This document shows, piece by piece, positions 14,712-23,797 of a DNA stretch of 34,856 nucleotides. The translations under genes were made by a program, and so were the position numbers. The notes below the pieces were generated by a model. That model searched no databases. It worked only from the letters and a program-made list of their open reading frames with translations, and had not been told where the DNA came from. Location of the stretch: the NCBI GenBank assembly GCA_012523365.1, contig JAAYIQ010000036.1, forward strand, positions 1 to 34,856, written 5' to 3'. Position 1 is the first letter of the stretch, and each line of letters begins with the position of its first letter. This DNA is from Clostridiaceae bacterium (GTDB lineage Bacteria > Bacillota > Clostridia > Saccharofermentanales > Saccharofermentanaceae).

Positions 14712-14975
14712 ATGAAGGCATTTAATTTGAACAACGTTGACATCCACGCTTTTATGAAGGCCCTTGATTCATGTAAGGGCGATGTTATGCTGATCACGGA
14801 TGAGAATGACCGCTTCAATCTTAAAAGCAAGCTTAGCCAGATTACCGGACTTGTTAAGCTGATTGAGGGCGGGAAATTGGTAAACGCAAAAATCTATTGC
14901 GCAAACCCCGAAGATGAGTCTCTATTGTTCAGACTTAATCTGTTCGGTGCCGCCGAGGATGTTGCGGAAGTATAA
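14712..14975 (+). CDS. Conserved protein of unknown function, 87 residues
   Basis: A small acidic soluble protein with no signal peptide or membrane segment. The central part NLKSKLSQITGLVKLIEGGK and the end NPEDESLLFRLNLFG resemble a short protein family widespread in Clostridia that databases sometimes label 'polyA polymerase' without good cause; no polymerase motif is present. I know no experimentally shown function. The start ATG 14712 has AAAAGGAGG 8 bases upstream; an ATG at 14705 is out of frame and ends after 6 codons. It forms its own unit, with an extended -10 promoter, a leader hairpin and a strong terminator, which suggests a well expressed gene. Confidence 0.85.
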   Translation: MKAFNLNNVDIHAFMKALDSCKGDVMLITDENDRFNLKSKLSQITGLVKLIEGGKLVNAKIYCANPEDESLLFRLNLFGAAEDVAEV

Positions 14976-15003
14976 TCCTCGACATCTCTTAACTGCATCC
15001 ATG

Positions 15004-15037
15004 AAACCGCTTCGCTCAAGAACGAAGCGGTTTTTTT
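15004..15037 (+). terminator. Strong intrinsic terminator
   Basis: AACCGCTTCG (15005-15014) and CGAAGCGGTT (15023-15032) form a perfect 10-bp stem with an 8-base loop and a run of seven T (15031-15037). It ends the 87-residue gene's transcript. Confidence 0.95.
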
Positions 15038-15088
15038 ATTTTATGGGATTCACGATCCGTCTCTATCGTTTTTCTCATACTCGGATTA

Positions 15089-15097
15089 TGTTATAAT
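15089..15097 (+). promoter_or_regulatory. Extended -10 promoter of the 242-residue gene operon
   Basis: TGTTATAAT at 15089-15097, an extended -10 with a T-rich but non-consensus -35 region. It lies 35 bases before the start codon at 15132 and probably drives the next genes through polA. Confidence 0.65.
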
Positions 15098-15131
15098 CTT
15101 AGTCTGTACCGCGAAGGGTTGAGGGACACAA

Positions 15132-15860
15132 ATGGCGCACTATTTGTTCAATGCACGGGATATAGCCGCATACTGCAAATGGGCCGGAGTTCCGGCTCAT
15201 CTTGAGAAGGATTACCTGCAGTTTCTTTTCGGAAAAAGAGACGTTTTGTTGGCTCGCCCGCTTGCGGCAGAGTACACGATTTTCGAGAGAGAAGTCTTTC
15301 GGGAAATGTATTACCTTTGGTCGGTCGGATTCGTAAACGAGTATTCGGATGTTGAGTTGATCGCTCCCGATCATTCGATCGCGATTTTCTGCGCGCAAGA
15401 ATTTATCGCGTTGGAGTCATATATGAAATTGATCGCTTTGCACTTGGTTTTTACGCGCGGATTACCCTATGTTCGGCTCAATTTTGTCGGACTGCCGTTA
15501 CTGTTGGGTATCAGTGGTGATTATGAAGGTTTCGAGAGAAATGTCGCGATGGCGTTTGATGCGCTCCGGCTCCGGGCGACGGATATTTTCGGGAGAGTGT
15601 TGGATATGAAGATCGGAATACCGGATGAACTTCTCTGCATCTCTCTTCGTGATGATGTCAAGGAACTACTTTTCGGCGAGGATGGAACGGGTCGTAAAGC
15701 CGGTACGGATATCCGGGCGAAGATGAGCGCGCTCAAAGAAAAGTCGCTCAAGGAGCGTGAGGATCGTGAGCGTGAACAGGCAAGCGCGACCGCTCGAACG
15801 GGGGCCAAGCGAATCAAAGACGATCAAGTCAACCGCGGGACAAGGAACGGCCGTTCGTAG
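15132..15860 (+). CDS. Unrecognised protein, 242 residues
   Basis: I do not recognise this family. Residues 1 to about 180 look like a folded, soluble, mostly helical domain rich in aromatic and hydrophobic residues (FEREVFREMYYLW, FIALESYMKLIALHLVF); there is no signal peptide, no clear membrane helix and no metal-binding Cys/His cluster. Residues about 185-242 are a highly charged tail (KEKSLKEREDREREQ, then TARTGAKRIKDDQVNRGTRN), likely a coiled or disordered arm that could bind nucleic acid or ribosomes. The start ATG 15132 has GAGGGA 5 bases upstream and a promoter before it. It is 43 bases upstream of the 1461-residue activase-like gene, so the two are probably co-transcribed; whether they work together is unknown. 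Confidence 0.8.
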   Translation: MAHYLFNARDIAAYCKWAGVPAHLEKDYLQFLFGKRDVLLARPLAAEYTIFEREVFREMYYLWSVGFVNEYSDVELIAPDHSIAIFCAQEFIALESYMKLIALHLVFTRGLPYVRLNFVGLPLLLGISGDYEGFERNVAMAFDALRLRATDIFGRVLDMKIGIPDELLCISLRDDVKELLFGEDGTGRKAGTDIRAKMSALKEKSLKEREDREREQASATARTGAKRIKDDQVNRGTRNGRS

Positions 15861-15903
15861 GCCGGGACCAACCGTAGAATTGTTTTTATAAGGTGGATCA
15901 CAG

Positions 15904-18900
15904 ATGCAAAATCAACTTCGTATGGGCCTTGATATCGGCTCAACAACCGTTAAAATCGTGCTTTTGGACGGAGAGGACATTCTTTACAAGCAGTACCGAA
16001 GACATCATTCCGATATCCAGAGAGAACTTCTGAAGGCATTCGAGGACTTCGACGCCGAATTTCCGGATGCTAACGTCGCGCTTTCGATCACAGGATCCGG
16101 CGGGCTTTCGGTCGCGCGATGGCTCGGGCTTGATTTCGTACAAGAGGTTATTGCTGAGACGAGCGCGATCAGCAGATATCATCCGGAGACCGATGTAATC
16201 ATTGAGCTTGGCGGTGAAGATGCGAAGATCACTTATCTGCATCCTGTTCCGGAACAGAGGATGAACGGTACTTGCGCCGGCGGAACAGGGGCGTTTGTCG
16301 ATCAGATGGCAACGCTTCTTCAGACGGATGCCGACGGTCTCAATGATATGGCCGCAGAATATAAATCTCTTTACACCATCGCTTCCCGGTGCGGTGTTTT
16401 CGCCAAAAGCGATCTCCAACCCCTGATCAATGAGGGTGCGTCCAAAGCGGACCTTGCGGCCTCGATCTTTCAAGCGGTAGTCAACCAGACGATCGCGGGT
16501 TTGGCATGCGGGAGACCGATCCGCGGACACATTGTATTTCTCGGAGGACCGCTATATTTTTGCTCCGAGTTGAGAAAGGCCTTCGAGCGAACCTTGGCCG
16601 ATCAAGCCAAATCTTTTTGGATGCCCGAGAACGCTCAACTGTATGTCGCACTCGGAGCGGCCTTATCAGCCTCCGGCGCAGAAACATCGGTGCGGGAACT
16701 TATGGAGTCCTTTAAGAATAAGAGCGGATTCGTTCCGGATATTACGCGTATTCCGCCTCTTTTCGCGAACGCGGAGGAGAAGCGGGCTTTTGATGATCGC
16801 CACGAGAAGGCAACGGTGGAATTATACGATCTTCTCAAACAAAAGGGACCGTGTTTTCTCGGCATCGATGCGGGCAGTACCACCACGAAGGCCGTATTGA
16901 TTAATTCCGAAGGCCAGATGATCTATACCTATTACGGTGGCAACAAGGGCAATCCCGTTAAAAGCTCAGTGAAGATCATGAAGGAACTCTATCAGCAGAT
17001 GCCCGAGGAGGCTTATATTGCTTATTCGTGTGTGACAGGATACGGAGAGAATATCATAAGGGCGGCGCTTCGGGTTGATATGGGCGAGATCGAGACCATG
17101 GCCCATTTCCAATCCGCGAAATACTTCTGTCCGGAAGTCGACTTCATTATCGATATCGGCGGTCAGGATATGAAATGCATGCGAATCAGAAATGGTGTCA
17201 TTGATTCGATCATGCTGAACGAAGCGTGTTCGTCCGGATGCGGCTCCTTCATACAGACGTTTGCGGAAAACCTGAAAATGGACTCTCACACATTTTCGAT
17301 CGAGGCTCTTTCCGCGAAAAGCCCGGTCGATTTGGGTACGCGATGCACAGTTTTCATGAATTCAAAGGTGAAACAAGCTCAAAAAGAAGGAGCTTCCGTC
17401 GGAGATATTTCAGCCGGTTTGTCATACTCCGTCGTTCGTAACGCACTTTACAAGGTAATCAAGATCCGCGATACATCCCAATTGGGTGAAAGAATCGTCG
17501 TTCAAGGCGGCACATTCCTAAACGACGCGATATTGCGTTGTTTTGAACTCATATCAAAACGCGATGTGATTCGCCCGAATGTTGCCGGCCTCATGGGCGC
17601 GTTCGGAGCCGCGATCGTTGCGAAGAAACAGTGCACCGATCCGTCCGCCCGTTCTTCTCTGATGTCGGAGGAAGAGCTGGAGCGATTTAAGATGGAAACG
17701 AAGATGTCTGTCTGTCAGCTTTGTACGAATCACTGCAAACTGACGATTTCCACCTTTTCGAATAACGAGCGCTTCGTTTCAGGGAATCGATGCGAGCGAG
17801 GGGAGGGAAAAGACAAGGAAGAGAATAAACTTCCGAATATGTTCAAGTATAAGTATGACCGGACATTCCGGTATAAGCCTCTTTCCCCGGACAAAGCTTC
17901 GAGGGGCACGATCGGAATCCCTCGTGCGCTCAACATCTATGAGAATTATCCGTTCTGGTTTACGGTACTGACACAGCTCGGATTCCGCGTTCAAATATCC
18001 GCGAGATCCGATCATCATCTTTTCGAGAAGGGGATGGATTCTATTCCGTCCGAGAGTGTTTGTTACCCGGCAAAACTGGTCCACGGGCATATCGAAGATT
18101 TGATCAATAAGGGCGTGGAGACGATTTTCTATCCGTCGATACCGTACGAGCGCGAGGAAAACAAAGGTGCCAACAATCATTTTAACTGCCCGATCGTCGC
18201 ATCGTACCCGGAAGTGATCAAAAATAATGTTGAAAACATAACTTATCGTAATATCCGCTTTCTAAATCCCTTTCTGCAGTTTGATAACGCCGGCAAGCTT
18301 GCCGATAAGCTTGCGGAAGTCTTTTCTTATGCCCACGTGACCCGTGATGAGGCACTGCGCGCGGTGGATGCGGGAAGCCGGGAGTACAGAGCGTACAAGG
18401 ACGACATTTATCAAAAAGGGCAGGAGATCGTATTGGATCTGAACCGATCCGGACATAAGGGAATTGTTTTGGCCGGAAGACCTTATCACTGCGACCCTGA
18501 GGTCCATCACGGCATTCCGGAGATGATCAACGGATTAGGGCTTGCTGTTTTAACGGAGGACAGTGTTGCGCGACCGGGACGCCTGCAAAGGCCGATCCGA
18601 GTCGTTGATCAGTGGATGTATCATACGCGCCTCTACGAGTCCGCCGCCTTTGTCACCGAGCAGGATAACCTTGAATTGATTCAACTGAACTCATTCGGCT
18701 GTGGCTTGGATGCGGTCACTTCGGATCAGGTTCAGGAAATTCTGGAAGCCAAGGGGAAATTATACACCTTATTGAAAATCGACGAGGTCAGCAATCTGGG
18801 CGCCGCGCGTATTCGGATCCGCTCGTTGAAAGTAGCGATGGATGAGCGCGCTTCTGGCAAATCCGCTCCGGTCAAACTGTCCGATAAAGGTTATACCATT

Positions 18901-20289
18901 CAACGTGTACCGTTTACTAAGGAACACAAGAAGTTACATACTCTTCTTGCTCCGCAGATGGCACCGATCCAATTTGAGTTTATTGAAGCGATTTTCAGGA
19001 ACGCCGGGTATCGCATTAAGGTTTTGAAGGAAGCTACATCCGAGGATATCGAATGCGGACTGCGCTTCGTCAATAACGACGCTTGCTTTCCGACCGTAAT
19101 GGTCGTCGGGCAACTGATCAACGCTTTCATTTCCGGGAAAGAAGATCCGAACAACACTTCGGTGATGATCACTCAAACGGGCGGAGGATGCCGCGCGACG
19201 AACTACGTCGCTTTTCTTCGAAAAGCGCTTCGCGAAGCCGGTCTTGAGCATGTTCCGGTCATCGCCCTGTCTGCTCAGAATTTCGAGAAAAATCCGGGAT
19301 TGAAATTTACTCTTCCCATTCTCCATCACGCATTGCAGGCATTATGTTACGGAGATTTACTGTCCACGCTTCTTCTTCGAGTACGGCCATATGAAACGAT
19401 CCCCGGATCGGCAAACGAGCTGTATCGTATCTGGAGTCGAAAAGGGGTCGCTTTCTTTAATCGGGAATCAAAACATGACGGGCTGTCGGAAGAATACCGG
19501 ATGGGTCGGAAAGACACGGATGCGGACCTTGCGGTGACGGCGGAAATCGCCAAACTGATGGAAGAATTATCGGTGAAGCTCTCTTTCGAAAAGGACGCGC
19601 TCTCGTTCCGAAAGTTGACAGATCGGATGATCGAGGCTTTCGAAGCATTTCCGCTCCTTGATATTCCTAGAAAGCCCCGCGTCGGTATCGTCGGTGAAAT
19701 CCTCGTGAAATTCCAACCTGACGCAAACAACAATGCGATCGGAGTGATCGAGCAAGAAGGCTGTGAAGCCGTAATGCCCGGCCTTTTGGACTTCTTCATG
19801 TATTGCGCGTATAACCCTTTCTGGCGGGCCGAAAATTTGGACGGCAATGTGTTCGCCGGCTATGTATCCGATCGGTTGATCGACATCATGGAGATGTACA
19901 GAAGCCACATTAACGAGAGGCTCGCCCGGTCCGGCAAATTTCAGGTTCCTGTATCCATTCGTCACCTCGCCAAGAAGGCGGAAACCGTACTGTCATGCGG
20001 TAATGCCTGCGGAGAAGGTTGGTTCCTTACCGCGGAAATGATCGAACTGATCGAAAGCGGTGTGCCGAATATCGTTTGTGCTCAACCGTTTGCCTGCCTT
20101 CCGAACCATGTCACCGGAAAAGGGATGATCAAAGAACTGAGAAAGCAATACCCGCAATCGAATATCGTCCCGATCGATTACGATCCGGGTGCGAGCGAGG
20201 CCAATCAGCTGAACCGTATCAAGTTGATGATAAGCACGGCCCATATGCTTTTCGATCAACAAGGAGAGAAAGGGCAAAAGGAGGATTAA
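15904..20289 (+). CDS. Giant 2-hydroxyacyl-CoA dehydratase activase-type protein (BadF/BadG family)
   Basis: 1461 residues. Two ASKHA ATPase modules stand in tandem: GLDIGSTTVKIVLLDG at residue 8 and GIDAGSTTTKAVLINS at about 320. Each carries the activase cysteines: Cys124 (NGTCAGGTG) and Cys163 in the first, Cys442 (NEACSSGCG) and Cys481 (TRCTVF) in the second. Next comes a Cys cluster CQLCTNHC (604-611) with Cys630, then a DUF2229 module (GIPRALNIYENYPFW) with VLAGRPYHCDPEVHHGIPEM, and a C-terminal dehydratase-like part (FVNNDACFPTVMVVGQL, TQTGGGCRATNY, CGEGWFLTAEM). Activases use ATP to drive an electron into a dehydratase; here both roles seem fused in one cytoplasmic protein. The substrate is unknown and no acyl-CoA genes are near. 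Start: AAGGTGG 6 bases before ATG 15904. polA begins directly after its stop. Confidence 0.88.
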   Translation: MQNQLRMGLDIGSTTVKIVLLDGEDILYKQYRRHHSDIQRELLKAFEDFDAEFPDANVALSITGSGGLSVARWLGLDFVQEVIAETSAISRYHPETDVIIELGGEDAKITYLHPVPEQRMNGTCAGGTGAFVDQMATLLQTDADGLNDMAAEYKSLYTIASRCGVFAKSDLQPLINEGASKADLAASIFQAVVNQTIAGLACGRPIRGHIVFLGGPLYFCSELRKAFERTLADQAKSFWMPENAQLYVALGAALSASGAETSVRELMESFKNKSGFVPDITRIPPLFANAEEKRAFDDRHEKATVELYDLLKQKGPCFLGIDAGSTTTKAVLINSEGQMIYTYYGGNKGNPVKSSVKIMKELYQQMPEEAYIAYSCVTGYGENIIRAALRVDMGEIETMAHFQSAKYFCPEVDFIIDIGGQDMKCMRIRNGVIDSIMLNEACSSGCGSFIQTFAENLKMDSHTFSIEALSAKSPVDLGTRCTVFMNSKVKQAQKEGASVGDISAGLSYSVVRNALYKVIKIRDTSQLGERIVVQGGTFLNDAILRCFELISKRDVIRPNVAGLMGAFGAAIVAKKQCTDPSARSSLMSEEELERFKMETKMSVCQLCTNHCKLTISTFSNNERFVSGNRCERGEGKDKEENKLPNMFKYKYDRTFRYKPLSPDKASRGTIGIPRALNIYENYPFWFTVLTQLGFRVQISARSDHHLFEKGMDSIPSESVCYPAKLVHGHIEDLINKGVETIFYPSIPYEREENKGANNHFNCPIVASYPEVIKNNVENITYRNIRFLNPFLQFDNAGKLADKLAEVFSYAHVTRDEALRAVDAGSREYRAYKDDIYQKGQEIVLDLNRSGHKGIVLAGRPYHCDPEVHHGIPEMINGLGLAVLTEDSVARPGRLQRPIRVVDQWMYHTRLYESAAFVTEQDNLELIQLNSFGCGLDAVTSDQVQEILEAKGKLYTLLKIDEVSNLGAARIRIRSLKVAMDERASGKSAPVKLSDKGYTIQRVPFTKEHKKLHTLLAPQMAPIQFEFIEAIFRNAGYRIKVLKEATSEDIECGLRFVNNDACFPTVMVVGQLINAFISGKEDPNNTSVMITQTGGGCRATNYVAFLRKALREAGLEHVPVIALSAQNFEKNPGLKFTLPILHHALQALCYGDLLSTLLLRVRPYETIPGSANELYRIWSRKGVAFFNRESKHDGLSEEYRMGRKDTDADLAVTAEIAKLMEELSVKLSFEKDALSFRKLTDRMIEAFEAFPLLDIPRKPRVGIVGEILVKFQPDANNNAIGVIEQEGCEAVMPGLLDFFMYCAYNPFWRAENLDGNVFAGYVSDRLIDIMEMYRSHINERLARSGKFQVPVSIRHLAKKAETVLSCGNACGEGWFLTAEMIELIESGVPNIVCAQPFACLPNHVTGKGMIKELRKQYPQSNIVPIDYDPGASEANQLNRIKLMISTAHMLFDQQGEKGQKED

Positions 20290-23097
20290 ATGTTGGTTGA
20301 CGGGAACAAAAGGATTCTTCTGATCGACGGGAACAGTATCGTCAACCGCGCGTTTTTCGCGTTGTCCGGAAGGAGCAATCTGACCGCACCGGACGGGACA
20401 CCGACCGGAGCAATCAACACTTTTCTGAACACAGTCCAGAAGCATGTCGAAGATATTAATCCGACTCATATCGCAGCGCTTTTCGATCGCCGGGAAAAGA
20501 CGTTCCGACATGATATGTTTGATGGTTACAAAGCCAAGAGAAAGGCGATGCCGGATGAACTTGCCGTACAGATTCCGATCCTGAAGGAAATCCTTGACGC
20601 GATGAACATATCCAGATATGAACTGGCGGGTTACGAAGCGGACGACCTGATCGGTACTTATACCGAAAGAGCGGAGAAGCTCGGAATAAAGGTCTATATC
20701 CTGAGCGGTGATAAGGATGATTTTCAACTGATCAGTTCAAGCACCGTTGTTGTGATGCCGGTTTCGAAAGCGGGTAAAGCCACTTCCGAAATCTACGATA
20801 CTGACGCGTTTTTTGAGCGCTACGGTCTCTTGCCCGGCGAGTTTGTCACAGTGAAAGCGTTGATGGGTGATCCGAGCGATAATATTCCGGGAGTTCGGGG
20901 AGTCGGAGAAAAGACTGCGTTGGATCTGGTTCGTAAATATAAGACGCTTGACGATATTTACGAGCATATTTCCGATCTGCCCGCGGGACTGGCCGCAAAG
21001 CTTTCCGCTGATCGGGAGACCGCATATCTTTCATATGAGCTTTCTCTGATAAAGCGCGACGCTCCGACCGATCTTTCGGTGGAAGAATTTGCTGTCCGGG
21101 AGGCGGACAAGGACAAACTGGCGGATTTGCTCTATCGATTCGGTCTCCGAAGTCAATTGAAGAAGGCAGGGCTTGAAAATTATGTGCCCTACGAATCTGA
21201 TCGGAATATTGGGTCGGATCAGACAGACGATACGGACATTATCCCCGTATCGATTCCGGATATTACGGAGGTTTCTGATCCGGGGGTTTTTCTTGATATC
21301 ATTAGAAAATGCATGATAAAAGAAAAGGGGGAAATGACGATTACCTTCGACGCGTATGCCCCTCCGGTCGCGACAGGCGGCAGTTCGCAACCGGTATTAT
21401 TGATTTGTGCATCCGCAAATGAACTTCTGCTTATTCGGGACCCGATGATCTCCGAAGCTTTTCGCGTCTTGTTCGAGCTTGGTTTCGGTCAAAATATAAA
21501 ACTTAAGGCGGCCGGGTTCTCTATAAAGGATACATTCAAATTTTTACCGGAAACCTTACCCTTTTCGCGATGCTTTGATACGGAAATAGCGGGATATCTT
21601 CTCAATCAGATCGAAGGTTCATCACCGCCTTTTGAAACGCTTTTCGAGCATTCGACGGGTCTTCCGTATCCGAGAATGCCGGAAGGTGATGACATCGCAG
21701 GTCATGAAACAGAGAAGAGAATGACCATGCTGGAAGCTTTGATTCGGGAATCTTCCGAAGAAAGCAGTACGGACCTGAAGACGGACCGGCACTTTCGTCA
21801 ACAAGTATGGAAGACGATCCTGATGCAACTCGTAGTTTTAAGACAAGAGGAGCAGATCAAGGCCTCGGGGATCGAGAAATTGGCGATGGACATTGAGATG
21901 CCTCTGGTCCTTCGCTTGGATCGTATGGAGCGGGCCGGATTTCTTGTGGATCGGGAGTTTCTGGCTTCGATGCATGAGGATTTTCAACGGAAACTGACCG
22001 AATTGGAGCGCTCGGTTTATGAGGAAGCGGGGGTTGAGTTCAATATCCTTTCACCCAAACAATTGGGTCAGGTGCTTTTTGAGCGTCTCGGATTGCCGTC
22101 CGGCAGAAAGAACGCGGGCGGAGGATATTCAACGGATTCCGACGAAATTAACCGGCTGATCGACCTTCATCCGGTCGTTCCGTTGATTCTGGAATACCGG
22201 CAATTGTCCAAGCTGGACTCTACGTTTATTGTCGGACTCATCCGCGGTATCGATCCGAAGGACGGCAGAATTCATTCCAGTTTCTCTCAGGCGATGACTA
22301 CGACCGGAAGATTATCTTCCGCGGAGCCGAATCTTCAGAACATTCCGATCCGGACCGAACTCGGAAGATTGATCCGCAAAGCGTTTATCGCGCCCGAAGG
22401 ATATGTTCTTCTTGATGCCGATTATTCACAAATTGAGCTTCGTCTTTTAGCTCACCTTTCGCGAGACGAGAACATGGTTCGCGCATTTCTGAATGGGGAA
22501 GATATTCATACCAATACCGCCTCGAATATTTTCCGGGTGCCGAAAGACATGGTTTTGCCGCATATGCGGTCGGCCGCGAAGACTGTCAATTTCAGTATCG
22601 TTTACGGCATCAGCGATTTCGGGTTGTCTCAGGATCTAGGTGTGTCCTTCGCCGAGGCACATACGTATATTGAGAAATACTACGAGCAATATCCGAAAAT
22701 CCGGGAGTATCTGGACTCGTTAAAATCGACTGGTTATGAGAAGGGTTATGTTGAGACGATGTTCGGGCGCAAGAGGATTCTTCGCGAGCTTACCTCTCCC
22801 AATCGCAATATTCGCTCCTTCGGAGAGCGCGCGGCGATGAATACACCGATCCAGGGAACCGCCGCGGATATCATCAAAATAGCAATGAATCGCGTCAGTG
22901 ACGATCTTTCGCGTGCGAAATTGGACGCCCGACTGATCCTTCAGGTTCATGATGAACTGATTATTGAGTGTTCCGAAAAGGATGCGGACGCCGCCTCGGT
23001 GATCCTTAGAAATGCCATGGAGAGCGCCGCAGTGCTTTCCGTTCCTCTGATATCCGACATTTGCATCGGAAAGAGTTGGTATGAATGCAAAGAATAA
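20290..23097 (+). CDS. polA: DNA polymerase I
   Basis: PolA, 935 residues, repair and Okazaki fragment processing. Residues 1 to about 290 are the 5'-3' exonuclease, with its acidic residues intact (LLIDGNSIVNRAFF, AALFDRREKTFRH, YEADDLIGT, SGDKDDFQL). Residues about 330-520 have the 3'-5' exonuclease fold but not its chemistry: the DxE motif reads D354-A-Y356 and the later Asp is Lys406 (GQNIKLKA). The polymerase domain is complete: Asp709 in DADYSQIELR, RSAAKTVNFSIVYG, and Asp888 in QVHDELIIE. So it should polymerise without proofreading, as in Bacillus-type Pol I. ATG 20290 directly follows the TAA of the previous gene; AAAAGGAGG lies 5 bases upstream, inside that gene. Confidence 0.96.
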   Translation: MLVDGNKRILLIDGNSIVNRAFFALSGRSNLTAPDGTPTGAINTFLNTVQKHVEDINPTHIAALFDRREKTFRHDMFDGYKAKRKAMPDELAVQIPILKEILDAMNISRYELAGYEADDLIGTYTERAEKLGIKVYILSGDKDDFQLISSSTVVVMPVSKAGKATSEIYDTDAFFERYGLLPGEFVTVKALMGDPSDNIPGVRGVGEKTALDLVRKYKTLDDIYEHISDLPAGLAAKLSADRETAYLSYELSLIKRDAPTDLSVEEFAVREADKDKLADLLYRFGLRSQLKKAGLENYVPYESDRNIGSDQTDDTDIIPVSIPDITEVSDPGVFLDIIRKCMIKEKGEMTITFDAYAPPVATGGSSQPVLLICASANELLLIRDPMISEAFRVLFELGFGQNIKLKAAGFSIKDTFKFLPETLPFSRCFDTEIAGYLLNQIEGSSPPFETLFEHSTGLPYPRMPEGDDIAGHETEKRMTMLEALIRESSEESSTDLKTDRHFRQQVWKTILMQLVVLRQEEQIKASGIEKLAMDIEMPLVLRLDRMERAGFLVDREFLASMHEDFQRKLTELERSVYEEAGVEFNILSPKQLGQVLFERLGLPSGRKNAGGGYSTDSDEINRLIDLHPVVPLILEYRQLSKLDSTFIVGLIRGIDPKDGRIHSSFSQAMTTTGRLSSAEPNLQNIPIRTELGRLIRKAFIAPEGYVLLDADYSQIELRLLAHLSRDENMVRAFLNGEDIHTNTASNIFRVPKDMVLPHMRSAAKTVNFSIVYGISDFGLSQDLGVSFAEAHTYIEKYYEQYPKIREYLDSLKSTGYEKGYVETMFGRKRILRELTSPNRNIRSFGERAAMNTPIQGTAADIIKIAMNRVSDDLSRAKLDARLILQVHDELIIECSEKDADAASVILRNAMESAAVLSVPLISDICIGKSWYECKE

Positions 23098-23110
23098 AAG
23101 AGACCAGATC

Positions 23111-23156
23111 ATTGTCATTGCCGTCATTCCCTGTCGCGACAACCGGCAATAACAAT
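23111..23156 (+). repeat. Long hairpin between polA and coaE
   Basis: ATTGTCATTGCCG (23111-23123) is complementary to CGGCAATAACAAT (23144-23156) with one mismatch in 13. The 20-base loop contains the palindrome TGTCGCGACA (23132-23141), so a second small stem can form. No T run follows, so it does not look like an ordinary terminator. It may be an RNA processing or stability element, or an intergenic repeat unit. Confidence 0.6.
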
Positions 23157-23188
23157 CGGATCAATAAGCGAACAGAAGGTTGAATAAT

Positions 23189-23797
23189 ATGTTTGTGATC
23201 GGAATTACCGGTGGGATCGGAAGCGGAAAAAGCAGGGCGGCGGATGTTTTTCGTTCGCGAGGTATCCGGATTCTGGATGCGGACGAGATATCGAGAGCAG
23301 TCACGGGAATCGGCGGAGCGGCTCTACCCGAGATCAAGGAATCGTTCGGGAACAAAACAATCGATGCGGATGGTTCCATGAACCGAAAATATGTTGCGTC
23401 GTTAGTGTTTTCGGACAGAATGAGATTGGATCTCCTATCAAAAATCATTCACAGACATGTTTTCGAGAGTATCGAGGCGGAATTAGCTTCTGAGAAGGAG
23501 AAAGGAACCAAACTCGTCGTGCTTGATGTGCCGATACCGGTTCGCAGGGGATTTCTGGATGTGTGCAATCAGATCTGGGTCATAAGTGCGGACGAGCGGA
23601 TCCGGTTGGATCGACTGGTTGACAGAGGAATGGAGATTGAAGAAGCCAAGCGCAGGATGAGCATGCAAATGACACGGGGGGAGTATGAGGAGCTTGCCGA
23701 TATTGTAATCGTCAACGACGGTACCGAAGAGGATTTGGTATCGGAGGTGGAACTGCATATTGCAAAGGAGCTCCACGAACGGGGGATACGAATATGA
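23189..23797 (+). CDS. coaE: Dephospho-CoA kinase
   Basis: CoaE, 202 residues, last step of coenzyme A synthesis. P-loop GITGGIGSGKS at residues 5-15, then ILDADEISR with the substrate-binding Asp, VVLDVPIPVRRG, VWVISADERIR-like core (IWVISADERIRLDRL) and the arginine-containing lid EEAKRRMSMQM. The ending ADIVIVNDGTEEDL is typical of the family. The start ATG 23189 has AGAAGG 9 bases upstream; a TTG at 23180 directly abuts that site and is unlikely. Follows polA after a 91-base gap with a hairpin, as polA-coaE often do in bacteria. Its TGA overlaps the next ATG. Confidence 0.93.
   Translation: MFVIGITGGIGSGKSRAADVFRSRGIRILDADEISRAVTGIGGAALPEIKESFGNKTIDADGSMNRKYVASLVFSDRMRLDLLSKIIHRHVFESIEAELASEKEKGTKLVVLDVPIPVRRGFLDVCNQIWVISADERIRLDRLVDRGMEIEEAKRRMSMQMTRGEYEELADIVIVNDGTEEDLVSEVELHIAKELHERGIRI

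Noticed and set aside
19993-20727. 244-codon minus-strand open frame across the activase/polA junction
   Set aside because: Antisense to two conserved coding regions; considered a codon-bias shadow.
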